Source: an uncultured Clostridium sp. (GTDB taxonomy: Bacteria > Bacillota > Clostridia > Peptostreptococcales > Peptostreptococcaceae). From it: a stretch of DNA of 64,000 nt. The stretch lies in NCBI GenBank assembly GCA_937944945.1, contig CALEBD010000406.1, positions 89,248 through 153,247 on the forward strand. Direction: 5' to 3'. Position numbers and translations under genes: made by a program. The notes beneath the pieces were generated by a model. It worked only from the letters and a program-made list of their open reading frames with translations. It made no database searches and had not been told where the DNA came from. Position 1 is the first letter of the stretch, and each line of letters opens with the position of its first letter. Positions 41,421-49,946 of the stretch are shown piece by piece.

Positions 41421-41548
41421 AACATTTTAATTTAAAAAAGATGCCCTAACTGCACTCCTACCTCATTACAAGGATGGCTGTTCGGCTGATCGCTCTTAAG
41501 CCTACTCAGGGGCTCAGGTTTGGCATCACTACTATAGCCCCTTATTCG
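41421..41548 (-). ncRNA. Structured intergenic region: candidate leader or small RNA
   Basis: 128 nt between the DNA polymerase stop and the lipoprotein gene, far longer than other gaps in this block. On the minus strand GATGCC pairs with GGCATC 76 nt later, followed at once by TTTTTT. Inside are further helices: AGCC/GGCT, GGCT/AGCC, and CATCCT/AGGAGTG with one bulge. An alternative 6-bp pairing GGGGCT/AGCCCC, starting just after the polymerase stop, would sequester the 5' GATGCC arm. This is the look of an attenuator, riboswitch-like leader or terminated small RNA. I could not match it to a named RNA class. Confidence 0.5.
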
Positions 41549-43987
41549 TTAATGAATCCAATAATTAGGCAAAGGCCCATCAGCTTCAATGTAATCCTTA
41601 TACCCTTTTACCTCAGACTCTGGATACGTAGTATTCTTAGTTATATTATAAAATACTCCATCTAAACAATCCACAACATCACCATTCTCCATTATGACTT
41701 TATCTGCCACACTGAAATTAGTATGACATTTGGACATTCTAGCTACGTCAGCTCCAAGATGTACTCTAGTACAGAATGGTTTTCCTCCATCAGCTAAACA
41801 TTTAACTAGAACATTAGCCATATCTTCTGCTATAGATTCTGGACATTCCAAATTTATCTCATCATATGGAGTAACGCATAGAAGAACAATATCAATTAGA
41901 TTATTATTCATAATCCAATTAAATAGCTTTATCATTGCCAGCTTAAAAGCCATTGCTCCTCTATTCTGAATCCTATAATTAATAGATTGCTTTTCAGAAT
42001 CTGATTTTCTTCTGAAATACCTAGTTACCTGCTGGACAGTATCGCAGCCTGGAGCATCGCGCTTCATTTCTCTATAGTATTCCCAATATCCATCCTCTTT
42101 AAACTTATCTTGCATTTTGAACATCCACTTTGCATCAAATATGTGTGCTCTATGCTTAGTTATAGGATTCATTAGGATATATCCATTTCGCATTACTGCT
42201 TTTCTACAATAGTCCTGGTATTCTGCAATTCCAGAAAAACCTTTCATAAAGTTATCATAAATGTTCTTCGCATCTTTCTTGTCAAACCCACTATTGACGT
42301 GTAAAGTATTATCATCGCCTCCATAGAAAATAGCAAATTCAACAGCTTTGGCATTTTGTCTGTGTCCCTTATACTTAGTTTTAACTTCCTCAACAGTTAA
42401 TTTTCCAAGAAGATCGGGCCAGCACATTTTTGCTACTTCACTATGCATATCTCCTCCAGACTCAAGAATATTAATCATCTTTTGGTCATTAGATACAGAG
42501 GCAGTAATAGCACTTTCCTGTCCAGTATAATCACAAGAAACCCATAGATTACCCTTCTCTGAGGTAAAGCACGCTCTAGTCTCCTTATCTCTAGGAAGAT
42601 TCAACACATTCACTTTGTAAGGACCTCCTCCAGATGATATTCTACTTGTATCAGTTCCTATTACATGCAAGTCTGCATGAACTCTTCCAGTTTTAGGATT
42701 TATCGCCTTCAGCCAGTTTTCTCCATAGGTAGAAACCACCTTTGCGGCTTCCTGATACCTCAAATAAATAGGAATAATAGGAAACTTATCCTTTTGAGGC
42801 TTAAGCATTTTAGCCTCGACGGACTTCTTTTTCTTCTTAGTCTTTTTATCAAAAGTATCAACTTCAATGCCTAGGACTTCAAACAGTTTGATTACTTGTT
42901 TAGAACTACTCCAATTTATAACGCATTGTTGCTTATCATTAAAACCAGAAAACAGGTCTCCTTGCAAATCTATCTTGGTAAATAAACTTGATACCTTCTT
43001 CTTATAAGCTTTCAATTTTAAGCTCTGATAAGGCACTTCTAGGTCATCTTTTGGAGAGCGTATATACTTATCCTTTAATAATCTTCTTTCCTCCTCTGCT
43101 ATATCATCAGGCTTATCATAATCCATTTCTGGATAACGAATATCCCAATCTCCATTCTTAACTCTTTTAGAATCCCACTCTACTACCCAATCATTCAACT
43201 CTTGCTCAGATGTTTTGAGTTTAAGTAAATCCTTAGCCATCTTGTTTTTCCATTTAGCAACATCAAGATGAACTCCACAATGCTTAACATAAGCTAAGGA
43301 TTTAGCAAACTCGCACTCAAACTCTGCAGCCAAAACTAGGTCTTGAAGCTTAAGTTCCTCCATCTGCTTATCTAGAATGTCCTCCAGATACATAACATCT
43401 CCAGCAGCATAAACAATTACATCCTCAGTAAGACCATCATTTATGATTTTACCTCGAACTGTTTTATCAATGTCTATATTAAGATACCTCTTAGCCATAG
43501 CTTTCAAAGAATAACTAAGCTCGTAATAAGGAAGTTTTCCTGCCTCTTGTATAAACTCATATCCTGGAAGCTCTACTCCAAGTTCATTATACAGCTCGTT
43601 AGTTATAATCTTTGGGTATCCTAAATAGATTAGTTGTTCAGCCAACATTATGTCATATATCTTCTTAGGATATATACCTTGAACATACATAAAGCACAAG
43701 TCAAACATTAGATTAACTCCAATAACTAGTACTCCAGATTCTAGATAGTCCTTTAGAGATCTTTTTTCACATTCTGCTAGGGTAGTCCAATCGAATACAA
43801 CTTGGTTATCCCTATTTCCAAGTTGAACAGTTAATAAATCTTTAGTATGAGCATCGAGACCCATAGTCTCAGTATCAAACTGAACCCTTTTCAAAGGCAA
43901 CAGAAAATCCATTGCCTTCTTAAAGGGAATATGTTGATACTTCTCGGGGCGAAAGAGAGTTTTATTTCTACTTACTAGATAAATCAT
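41549..43987 (-). CDS. Family A DNA polymerase with 3'-5' exonuclease
   Basis: 812 aa. N-terminal proofreading domain: Exo I FDTETMGLD, Exo II around GVNLMFDLCFM, Exo III YAAGDVMYLEDI. Polymerase domain: motif A CDYTGQESA near residue 484, motif B RQNAKAVEFAIFYGG near 544-558, and motif C TPYDEINLE near 706, where the usual His-Asp-Glu is Tyr-Asp-Glu. This is the phage replicative polymerase; crAss-like phages carry either a family A or a family B enzyme. An insertion rich in Lys (KKTKKKKKS) lies between exonuclease and palm. Its start overlaps the upstream gene by 20 nt. Confidence 0.93.
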   Translation of the reverse strand: MIYLVSRNKTLFRPEKYQHIPFKKAMDFLLPLKRVQFDTETMGLDAHTKDLLTVQLGNRDNQVVFDWTTLAECEKRSLKDYLESGVLVIGVNLMFDLCFMYVQGIYPKKIYDIMLAEQLIYLGYPKIITNELYNELGVELPGYEFIQEAGKLPYYELSYSLKAMAKRYLNIDIDKTVRGKIINDGLTEDVIVYAAGDVMYLEDILDKQMEELKLQDLVLAAEFECEFAKSLAYVKHCGVHLDVAKWKNKMAKDLLKLKTSEQELNDWVVEWDSKRVKNGDWDIRYPEMDYDKPDDIAEEERRLLKDKYIRSPKDDLEVPYQSLKLKAYKKKVSSLFTKIDLQGDLFSGFNDKQQCVINWSSSKQVIKLFEVLGIEVDTFDKKTKKKKKSVEAKMLKPQKDKFPIIPIYLRYQEAAKVVSTYGENWLKAINPKTGRVHADLHVIGTDTSRISSGGGPYKVNVLNLPRDKETRACFTSEKGNLWVSCDYTGQESAITASVSNDQKMINILESGGDMHSEVAKMCWPDLLGKLTVEEVKTKYKGHRQNAKAVEFAIFYGGDDNTLHVNSGFDKKDAKNIYDNFMKGFSGIAEYQDYCRKAVMRNGYILMNPITKHRAHIFDAKWMFKMQDKFKEDGYWEYYREMKRDAPGCDTVQQVTRYFRRKSDSEKQSINYRIQNRGAMAFKLAMIKLFNWIMNNNLIDIVLLCVTPYDEINLECPESIAEDMANVLVKCLADGGKPFCTRVHLGADVARMSKCHTNFSVADKVIMENGDVVDCLDGVFYNITKNTTYPESEVKGYKDYIEADGPLPNYWIH

Positions 43988-44231
43988 CGTGACTATAGAT
44001 TGTTATATTGTTAAGGACAATATCCTCATTATCTATATTCAGTTTTTCGATAACTTTATCTTTAACCAACTCTTGCATTATGTCCTCTGAGAGGTCTCCA
44101 ACTACTTCAATATCTACCATTGTCCCTAGTTCAACTCCTACTTCTACCTTAACATTTCTTGCTAATGGTTCGTTATAGGGTGCTCTAGGATCGTCAGCTG
44201 CTCCTACTGGATAATTATCGAAAGTCCTCAT
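43968..44231 (-). CDS. Small hypothetical protein ending in TAG
   Basis: 87 aa from ATG 44231 (MRTFDNYPVGAADDPRAPYN), which overlaps the upstream stop by 17 nt; the longer frame is less likely. The N-terminal PVGAADDPRAPYNEP is, from memory, frequent in small phage proteins of unknown role. It ends TAG-AAA-TAA, so readthrough adds only two residues. Confidence 0.68.
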   Translation of the reverse strand: MRTFDNYPVGAADDPRAPYNEPLARNVKVEVGVELGTMVDIEVVGDLSEDIMQELVKDKVIEKLNIDNEDIVLNNITIYSHDDLSSK

Positions 44232-44538
44232 AAGGGTCGTATGACATAGGATCAACTAATTCCCAATCATCTGCATTCATATCTTCCCCATCAAAGGGAT
44301 AGTATGTACAACTTTGGTCTGAAAAGTCATACATTATGAACTGGTCATGATAAGTAACCCCAGCTTCATATTCTCCCATAAGAACCTTCATTTGGGTAGG
44401 TATAGATTTCATCTTCAAGACATCCTGTGCAGGAATTTCTGCAGGAATCTGCATAAATACTACAAGGCTACTTTGAAAGACTCCTCTTCTTACTACTTCT
44501 CCTCTACGCAATGCTGGTAAAATTTCCTCGAATTTCAT
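44215..44538 (-). CDS. Tad2/DUF2829-like protein, candidate anti-Thoeris factor
   Basis: 107 aa. The opening MKFEEILPALRRGEVVRRGVF and the closing MNADDWELVDP match the layout of DUF2829, whose opening is typically M-x-F-x-x-A-L-x-x-L-K-x-G-x-x-V-x-R and whose end is A-x-D-W-x-x-V. Members of this family, named Tad2, bind and sequester the cyclic ADP-ribose signal made by Thoeris defence. The middle is longer than in short Tad2 proteins. Family assignment is by motif only, so activity against Thoeris is a hypothesis. It is followed by the sigma factor upstream in the same operon. Confidence 0.68.
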   Translation of the reverse strand: MKFEEILPALRRGEVVRRGVFQSSLVVFMQIPAEIPAQDVLKMKSIPTQMKVLMGEYEAGVTYHDQFIMYDFSDQSCTYYPFDGEDMNADDWELVDPMSYDPYEDFR

Positions 44539-45383
44539 TATAATAAATTTTTAAGTTGATTAGAAAATCTACGTCTTAGTTTAGCTAATGCTCCTTCTTT
44601 CATCTGTCGGATTCTTTCTCCTCCAACGCCATACATATCGGCTATAATTTTCGGATTTACTGGAGCCATTCCAATACCGAACAGCATACAGATTAAGTCA
44701 TGCTCTCTAATAGTCAATTTTGAGAGCAAATTCTCGATTTCCTTAGCTACATAAATCTTATTCACCTGTTCGTCTAAAGGGTCTTCCCCATCAGGTATAA
44801 CATCACAGACTTGGCTGTTTTCCTCATCTCCTCCTATAAAATCATCCACAGATACTAGCTTGTTAGAAAATTGAGCAAGATAATCAATCTGCTCCCTAGG
44901 AATATCAGTCATTTCCGATATTTCTTCCGAACTAGGATTTCTATCGTGAGATTGTAGGAATTTATTAGTTGCATCGAGTATACTAATTACTAGTAATTGC
45001 TGAGACATTGGCAAGCGGATTTCCCTAGCCTGCCAATATATAGAGTTATAAATACTTTGTCTAATCCACCATACAGCATATGATAAGAATGTGACACCTC
45101 TTTCTGGGTCAAACTTATCAATAGCTTTCATTAATCCTTCATTTCCACTAGAGATTAAATCCATTAAAGGAATACCTCTATTCTGAAATTGCTTGGCGAT
45201 AGTCACAACAAACCTAAGATTTGATTTTATGACTTGTTCTCTAGCAACATCATCTCCTTTTTGAGCCTCACAAATGAGACGAGTTACCTCAGTACTATCT
45301 AAAATCTTATATTTAGATATATCCCTGAGATAACTCGTCAACAGTGAGTCAGAACGGTCTGTGAAAATGATTTTTTTACTCAC
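44538..45383 (-). CDS. RNA polymerase sigma factor, primary-sigma type
   Basis: 281 aa, starting at GTG 45383 (no ATG until residue 74). Region 1.2/2 is clear: DSLLTSYLRDISKYKILD, VIKSNLRFVVTIAKQFQNRG, and GNEGLMKAIDKFDPERGVTFLSYAVWWIRQSI; region 3 follows, and region 4 ends with a helix-turn-helix YGVGGERIRQMKEGALAKL. The opening L-x-x-YL-x-x-I resembles the short primary sigma of Bacteroidetes, which supports that host group. It would direct host RNA polymerase to phage promoters, a different layer from the phage's own virion polymerase. Confidence 0.9.
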   Translation of the reverse strand: MSKKIIFTDRSDSLLTSYLRDISKYKILDSTEVTRLICEAQKGDDVAREQVIKSNLRFVVTIAKQFQNRGIPLMDLISSGNEGLMKAIDKFDPERGVTFLSYAVWWIRQSIYNSIYWQAREIRLPMSQQLLVISILDATNKFLQSHDRNPSSEEISEMTDIPREQIDYLAQFSNKLVSVDDFIGGDEENSQVCDVIPDGEDPLDEQVNKIYVAKEIENLLSKLTIREHDLICMLFGIGMAPVNPKIIADMYGVGGERIRQMKEGALAKLRRRFSNQLKNLL

Positions 45384-45618
45384 CTTCTTTTACAACCTGG
45401 GCTTCTGAAATTTCATCTTTAGGAGCATTAAGACCAATACGAATAGATAGTACTGATATATATGCTTCCATTGCTTTTAGTTGGGCGACTAGTAAGTCTT
45501 TATTAAGGTTGTCAACCTCCTTGAACTTATCCCCTAGGATAAAATCTCTGAGCTTAACAGCACGTTCATTAACTTCGTTAAATTCTCCCAACATTCTTTG
45601 AAATACAGCTTGTTCCAT
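45376..45618 (-). CDS. Small helical protein
   Basis: 80 aa, mostly helical: FNEVNERAVKLRDFILGDKF and KDLLVAQLKAMEAYISVL. From memory, this pattern (FL-x-x-x-x-F, then L-x-x-Q-L-x-x-M-x-x-Y) is seen in many small phage proteins without assigned role. Its end overlaps the GTG start of the sigma factor by 8 nt. Confidence 0.68.
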   Translation of the reverse strand: MEQAVFQRMLGEFNEVNERAVKLRDFILGDKFKEVDNLNKDLLVAQLKAMEAYISVLSIRIGLNAPKDEISEAQVVKEGE

Positions 45619-45629
45619 TTGATTAATTT

Positions 45630-45782
45630 TTAATATTTACAAATGAATCTAGACCCGTAGGTTTCAAGGAAGTCCTTTTCTTCCTGTATTATCTCATAAA
45701 TTCCAACTATTACTAATGACAATACTAATCCTCCAAATATATAGACCAGAATAGTATTAAATATCCAAATATAAAGGTTCAT
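45630..45782 (-). CDS. Small membrane protein
   Basis: 50 aa from ATG 45782; a longer frame would start well inside the phosphoesterase gene. One long membrane segment (WIFNTILVYIFGGLVLSLVI) is followed by an acidic tail. Function unknown. Confidence 0.62.
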   Translation of the reverse strand: MNLYIWIFNTILVYIFGGLVLSLVIVGIYEIIQEEKDFLETYGSRFICKY

Positions 45783-46452
45783 AATTAATATCGTAAGAGT
45801 CATCGAGAATAGATACATTGGCGGTCTTTGTCTCGCCTGCATCTAGTAGCCAATGATTTCCTTCGTGGATATGTCCACAAAAAGCATACTTCGGTTTCTT
45901 ATCTATAATAGCCTTAGCCAAGACCTCATTTCCTGCATTTATGGGAGTAGAACTCCACATACCAGGCGGAATCATACCACAATCATTTAATGCGGGAGCA
46001 TCATGACTAATCAATATATCGCAATTTCCTGGGATATGTGAATAGATTTCTTCCAGTTTCTCATCAGAATACATGAAAGCCCAATTACCAAATTCATGGC
46101 AGGCCGGAGTTCCATAAATTCTATATACCTTTCCTTCATCACTTAGATAGTCTAGATGAGAATTATCAAGAAATTCAGCTTTTCCTTCTGTAGGAAATTT
46201 AATCACAGAGTTATTCCAAAGAAAATCCCTATTTTCAAAAACAAAATCATGGTTTCCAGCTGTAAATACTACCTTCTTACACGGCAATGATTTAATCCAA
46301 TCTGCAAATACAGTCTTCAACCACTTCTCACACTGTGGCTTGTTTCTCTGCATATAAAGAGGAACAATATCTCCACATATTAAAACAAGTTCACATGGCT
46401 CTATATAATCAATTAGAAATCCATGTAAATCACTTATTGCACATATTTTCAT
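45757..46452 (-). CDS. Metallophosphoesterase
   Basis: 231 aa. Metal-binding blocks in order: AISDLHGFL, LICGDIVP, AGNHDFV, LISHDAPAL and FCGHIHEGNH. This is the second calcineurin-like phosphoesterase of the window and belongs to a different subgroup from the one at 27303-27905 (GNHDF and SHDAP type). The substrate is unknown. Confidence 0.87.
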   Translation of the reverse strand: MKICAISDLHGFLIDYIEPCELVLICGDIVPLYMQRNKPQCEKWLKTVFADWIKSLPCKKVVFTAGNHDFVFENRDFLWNNSVIKFPTEGKAEFLDNSHLDYLSDEGKVYRIYGTPACHEFGNWAFMYSDEKLEEIYSHIPGNCDILISHDAPALNDCGMIPPGMWSSTPINAGNEVLAKAIIDKKPKYAFCGHIHEGNHWLLDAGETKTANVSILDDSYDINYEPLYLDI

Positions 46453-46745
46453 ATCTTATGAGCTAATCCGTAAACATTTTTAGTCCATCTATTCATATGC
46501 CCTTTGTTATTTCCAATAAGGCATCCTTTGTTTGAGTCTATCGCGTATACTTTATGAGTAACGCAAGCGCCTCTAACTTTACAAAATACTACATCTCCAA
46601 CATTACATTCTTGCCACCTTATAGGAGTGACAAGATGCTTTTCATTGCTCTTATACAGAGGGAGCATTGAATTTCCCGGCTCGCTTGTTATAAACGATTC
46701 ACCAGCCTCCAATCTCTGTATCTTTCTCAGTGTGTTTGGATTCAT
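46449..46745 (-). CDS. S24/S26-like peptidase-fold protein
   Basis: 98 aa. A GNSMLPL block (Ser near residue 26), NVGDVVFCKVRG and THKVYAID follow the order of LexA/signal-peptidase folds, in which Ser acts with Lys or, in the archaeal and eukaryotic signal peptidase group, with His. The THKV here matches the Ser-His type. No DNA-binding or membrane segment is present, so it is neither a standard repressor nor a signal peptidase. Overlaps both neighbours. Confidence 0.65.
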   Translation of the reverse strand: MNPNTLRKIQRLEAGESFITSEPGNSMLPLYKSNEKHLVTPIRWQECNVGDVVFCKVRGACVTHKVYAIDSNKGCLIGNNKGHMNRWTKNVYGLAHKI

Positions 46746-47298
46746 CAGAATATTTATTTAGTCCTTCTCTAGTCATATTAGGTACTATACTAATATAAAC
46801 CTTTTCACCATCACGGTCATACGACCATATATGATTGTCTACTACATAGCTTAGAGATTTATCATATCTAGTATAGTCTAGAATAGCTTCCCAAGTAGCC
46901 ATGCTGCCAGTAATACTATCCTTTTTATGTTTAGTAGCCCAGTTAAATATCCATAATAAATGCCAAGTTCTGAAAAATGTTATACAAATCATCGGGTCCC
47001 ATTCGTGTCTGGGACTGTCCCATTTATCCTTCCATCCTAATGCATGAAATCCTATATCTATCACCGGACTATAGTAGTCTCTTCTTATGGGAAGTCCAAA
47101 TGTCCAAAAGTTCTTTCTAAATAGAAAGTGGGCCTTGGGGCGTTTAAAGTATTTTCTGGCTTTCCACCAGTGATACCATGGATTACGATACTCGTTCCAG
47201 CCAGGAGAAAGGAAAGGAATTTTACTATGAAAAAAGTACGACAGCTTGTAACGCAAACTGCCATACTTTTTACTAGTTAAGTACTCTTTAACATTCAT
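46699..47298 (-). CDS. Aromatic-rich hypothetical protein
   Basis: 199 aa, extremely rich in Trp, Phe, Tyr and His in the first 130 residues (GWNEYRNPWYHWWKARKYF, TWHLLWIFNWATKHKK). Possibly a peripheral membrane or nucleic-acid-binding protein; no family is recognised. It overlaps the next gene by 47 nt, the longest overlap of the block. Confidence 0.62.
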   Translation of the reverse strand: MNVKEYLTSKKYGSLRYKLSYFFHSKIPFLSPGWNEYRNPWYHWWKARKYFKRPKAHFLFRKNFWTFGLPIRRDYYSPVIDIGFHALGWKDKWDSPRHEWDPMICITFFRTWHLLWIFNWATKHKKDSITGSMATWEAILDYTRYDKSLSYVVDNHIWSYDRDGEKVYISIVPNMTREGLNKYSDESKHTEKDTEIGGW

Positions 47299-47551
47299 AT
47301 CCTTGTTTTACTAGCTCTTTCTCCATTTCGTCTAAAATATCATCAATGACATAGTCAGTTAGACAATCAGAGTCAGGAAAGCCTAAGTTCCGCAGATGAT
47401 AATCTATGTTATCTCCCGCTTCATTAAGTATCATCCAGCCTTCAACTTCTCCCTCTTCATCTTCCTTAAGTGTTTTCACCACTTGGTCGATTAACTTAGG
47501 GATATTCACATCGTAGTTCTTAACTACCTCTACATTATAACTTATTATCAT
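47288..47551 (-). CDS. Small acidic hypothetical protein
   Basis: 87 aa, MIISYNVEVVKNYDVNIPKL at the start; acidic C-terminal helix. ATGA overlap with the RNA ligase gene upstream. No family recognised. Confidence 0.62.
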   Translation of the reverse strand: MIISYNVEVVKNYDVNIPKLIDQVVKTLKEDEEGEVEGWMILNEAGDNIDYHLRNLGFPDSDCLTDYVIDDILDEMEKELVKQGYEC

Positions 47552-48915
47552 GCTTCGTCTTCAATATTAGTTTCACCTTTGTCAAGTTCCTTTCCTTCCT
47601 TATCTAGGAATTTAAAACATTTAAGCTTAAATGCCTCAGATTTCATATTCTCAATCTTAATAACTATTCCCTCATGAGGTACTTTGTTATCGCAAGATGG
47701 CGAAGTTCGCTCCATATAGAATCTAGCGTCGTTAGCTAATTTCTCCATGAAATTTTCGTTCCAGTGCTCAGCTTCGTTAAGTTCTGGATATAAGCTATTG
47801 GCAGTACCATAATACCACTCTTCTACTGGGATAAGACCTACCTTAGCGCACCATTGTTGAACTTCCCTAGCACTAAATTCGTGAACTACACCGTCAACAT
47901 TAGTTAATGTTACACGATATATTCGCACTTTAAAGTGCTTTTCGTGAGTATACTGTTCTCCTTCTTTAGGAGGCATACAGCCATAGTCATAATTCTTTTG
48001 GATATAGCCACCATTAGGTAAGAAACCAACGATTTCATAATATGCAGTCATACCTTTAGACAAGCAAGGTTTAACTATTTTATCAGCTTCCGCCCAAACG
48101 TCACACCCGTAGAATCCAGGAGTAACATTCTTATTATAGAACTGATTCTTTATTACCGTTCTAGAAGCATACAAATAGTCATACTTATTGAACTCTTCTC
48201 CAGTAAGCCATTTAGCGATTTTCTGTTTCCAGTTCAGATCTTGTTTACAAAGCACATAAGCTGATATACCAGAAGTTCCGTGAATTTTCTCAGTAATACT
48301 GATTAAATCATTTGGATGAATTACATTAGGACATTTCTTAATAAGAGTTGTGTCGTAGTGGAATCTAAATTGTTCATCAATGACCTTGCTGATTCCTTTG
48401 ACTTTCTTCGTTTGGTTGTTACGTGGAGTTCCCCCTTGTCCCTGTTGTCTCTTGGGAATGTACTTTTTGTTAATCCAAAATTCTTTGCCTTCATGTTCTA
48501 CAATATCAAATTCAATACCTTCTTCAACTTCAATCTCCTTATTAGTCACAGACATTATATAGTTCTGAAACTGGACTACTGGAAGAATAAAACCTTCAGA
48601 CAGCTCATTCTTTAATCTGATAGCTTTTACTCTACCATTATCCTCAAACATACCAGTTTGTTCTGGGTCATTGTTTAATTCTTTATGACGATAAAGATTA
48701 CAATATCTCAGAAAATCTGGATTTATACAACAAGCTGTTGGAAAATATACATATAGTCCTGGCTGAGAATCAATCCCAGTAATGATATTGAAACCATCAA
48801 TGGTACAACACTTAAGTCTAGTAACTTCTGGATTACTATGCGCTCTGAAATTTTTAATGTCTACAATCTTCGCCAAATAATTTACATTGGCTCTTTTACT
48901 CTTAGATAACTTCAT
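47548..48915 (-). CDS. RNA ligase (nucleotidyltransferase superfamily)
   Basis: 455 aa. The ligase motifs are in order: motif I EKIHGTSG near residue 211 (Lys as AMP acceptor), motif IIIa around YYEIVGFL, motif IV PHEGIVIKI near residue 420, and motif V AFKLKCFKF. The N-terminal 190 residues precede the catalytic core and may form an OB-like domain, as in the Deinococcus-type RNA ligases. Together with Pnkp (35968-37807), Thg1-like and CCA-adding enzymes it would reseal tRNAs cut by host anticodon nucleases. Confidence 0.88.
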   Translation of the reverse strand: MKLSKSKRANVNYLAKIVDIKNFRAHSNPEVTRLKCCTIDGFNIITGIDSQPGLYVYFPTACCINPDFLRYCNLYRHKELNNDPEQTGMFEDNGRVKAIRLKNELSEGFILPVVQFQNYIMSVTNKEIEVEEGIEFDIVEHEGKEFWINKKYIPKRQQGQGGTPRNNQTKKVKGISKVIDEQFRFHYDTTLIKKCPNVIHPNDLISITEKIHGTSGISAYVLCKQDLNWKQKIAKWLTGEEFNKYDYLYASRTVIKNQFYNKNVTPGFYGCDVWAEADKIVKPCLSKGMTAYYEIVGFLPNGGYIQKNYDYGCMPPKEGEQYTHEKHFKVRIYRVTLTNVDGVVHEFSAREVQQWCAKVGLIPVEEWYYGTANSLYPELNEAEHWNENFMEKLANDARFYMERTSPSCDNKVPHEGIVIKIENMKSEAFKLKCFKFLDKEGKELDKGETNIEDEA

Positions 48916-48926
48916 TTATTCTCTAT

Positions 48927-49253
48927 TTAAAATGGTTCTTCTGTAGTTTCTATAAATTCACACATAAAGTTAGCATATACCTGAGCCTGTGTTTCGTTAA
49001 ACTCATTATTAAAGTAAAATTGAAACACATGGAATAATTCGTGATAGAAGGTATTTCTTATCTGTTCGTCACTAAGAGAAACCGTTCCATCATGTTCAGA
49101 ATTAATAGTTCTAGCTAACTTAATGGTATTAGTAGCATCACAGAAATAACCATAGTTATTGTTTGGAAGAGAATCTTCTATGACTACAGTTATTTCTTGA
49201 TTAGCTACTTTAAATTTATCTGGAAGCTTTCCTCCCTTATTCAATTTCGTCAT
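48927..49253 (-). CDS. Zincin-like metalloprotein with HExxH
   Basis: 108 aa. HELFHVFQFYF supplies an HExxH zinc motif near residue 71, and a downstream ETQAQVYANFM could supply the third ligand. Size and layout resemble small SprT/ImmA-like zincins found in phages. A protease role is plausible, the target unknown. Confidence 0.78.
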   Translation of the reverse strand: MTKLNKGGKLPDKFKVANQEITVVIEDSLPNNNYGYFCDATNTIKLARTINSEHDGTVSLSDEQIRNTFYHELFHVFQFYFNNEFNETQAQVYANFMCEFIETTEEPF

Positions 49254-49731
49254 AGTAAGCTGAATATAGCTTATTTAAATAATTTACAAACTCCTCTTTG
49301 CTCTCAAATAAGTTATCTACGTCTGGAAGCTTTACCTTGTTGGCTATTCCATCATTATCATAGTACACAATGTCTATACCACTCACACTATGACACATCG
49401 TATCGCACATTCCAGCAAAGATTAGAATGTCATTTTCTGATAAGTAGTTACTCAACCAGGGAAAATCTTTATTATCGTCTACATGATGTCCATAATACCC
49501 ACAATTCCAACTTTTTCCCTCTGAGAACTTACCAGAGTATTTGCTAACATAGGATAATACTAGTAAGAGAAGTTCATCTTCTTCAAAAGAACTCTTGTCA
49601 AATTCAATAGTATCTCTCATATAATCCCCATCGTTTGCATCGCACTCCACATATACTATATACAATTCCCTATTATTCGGAATAATGGAGTATTTAGCTT
49701 TCTTCAAAATATCAAACTTTTTGTATTTCAT
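49237..49731 (-). CDS. Hypothetical protein
   Basis: 164 aa. Central SGKFSEGKSWNCGYYGHHVD and FAGMCDTMCHSVSGIDIVYY contain scattered Cys and His. No family recognised. Overlaps the zincin gene by 17 nt. Confidence 0.62.
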   Translation of the reverse strand: MKYKKFDILKKAKYSIIPNNRELYIVYVECDANDGDYMRDTIEFDKSSFEEDELLLLVLSYVSKYSGKFSEGKSWNCGYYGHHVDDNKDFPWLSNYLSENDILIFAGMCDTMCHSVSGIDIVYYDNDGIANKVKLPDVDNLFESKEEFVNYLNKLYSAYYDEIE

Positions 49732-49946
49732 CGCGTATCAAGTACAATAAAATTATCACACATTTTTATAACATTCACTCTTATTCCTCCTTTTAAAGCT
49801 CGTGTATCACACACTTCATACTTTTCTTCTAGGAGAGAGGCGTCTTCTTTAGTAATCTTTACCCAATAGACACCATTTTTCTGTTTAGAACCATTCCATA
49901 TCAGATGCTTTACTAGCCAGATATAGCGCTTCTCTACATCATTCAT
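49728..49946 (-). CDS. Small hypothetical protein
   Basis: 72 aa, opening MNDVEKRYIWLVKHLIWNGS; helical then beta. Overlaps by 4 and 8 nt with its neighbours. No family recognised. Confidence 0.6.
   Translation of the reverse strand: MNDVEKRYIWLVKHLIWNGSKQKNGVYWVKITKEDASLLEEKYEVCDTRALKGGIRVNVIKMCDNFIVLDTR

Noticed and set aside
41421..41548. A tRNA gene in the structured gap
   Set aside because: The 88-nt closed element has a terminal stem but no T-arm TTCRA sequence and no convincing anticodon arm on either strand.
41421..41548. Hammerhead or other small self-cleaving ribozyme in the same gap
   Set aside because: The catalytic core sequences (CUGAUGA and GAAA) are not present in the right order.
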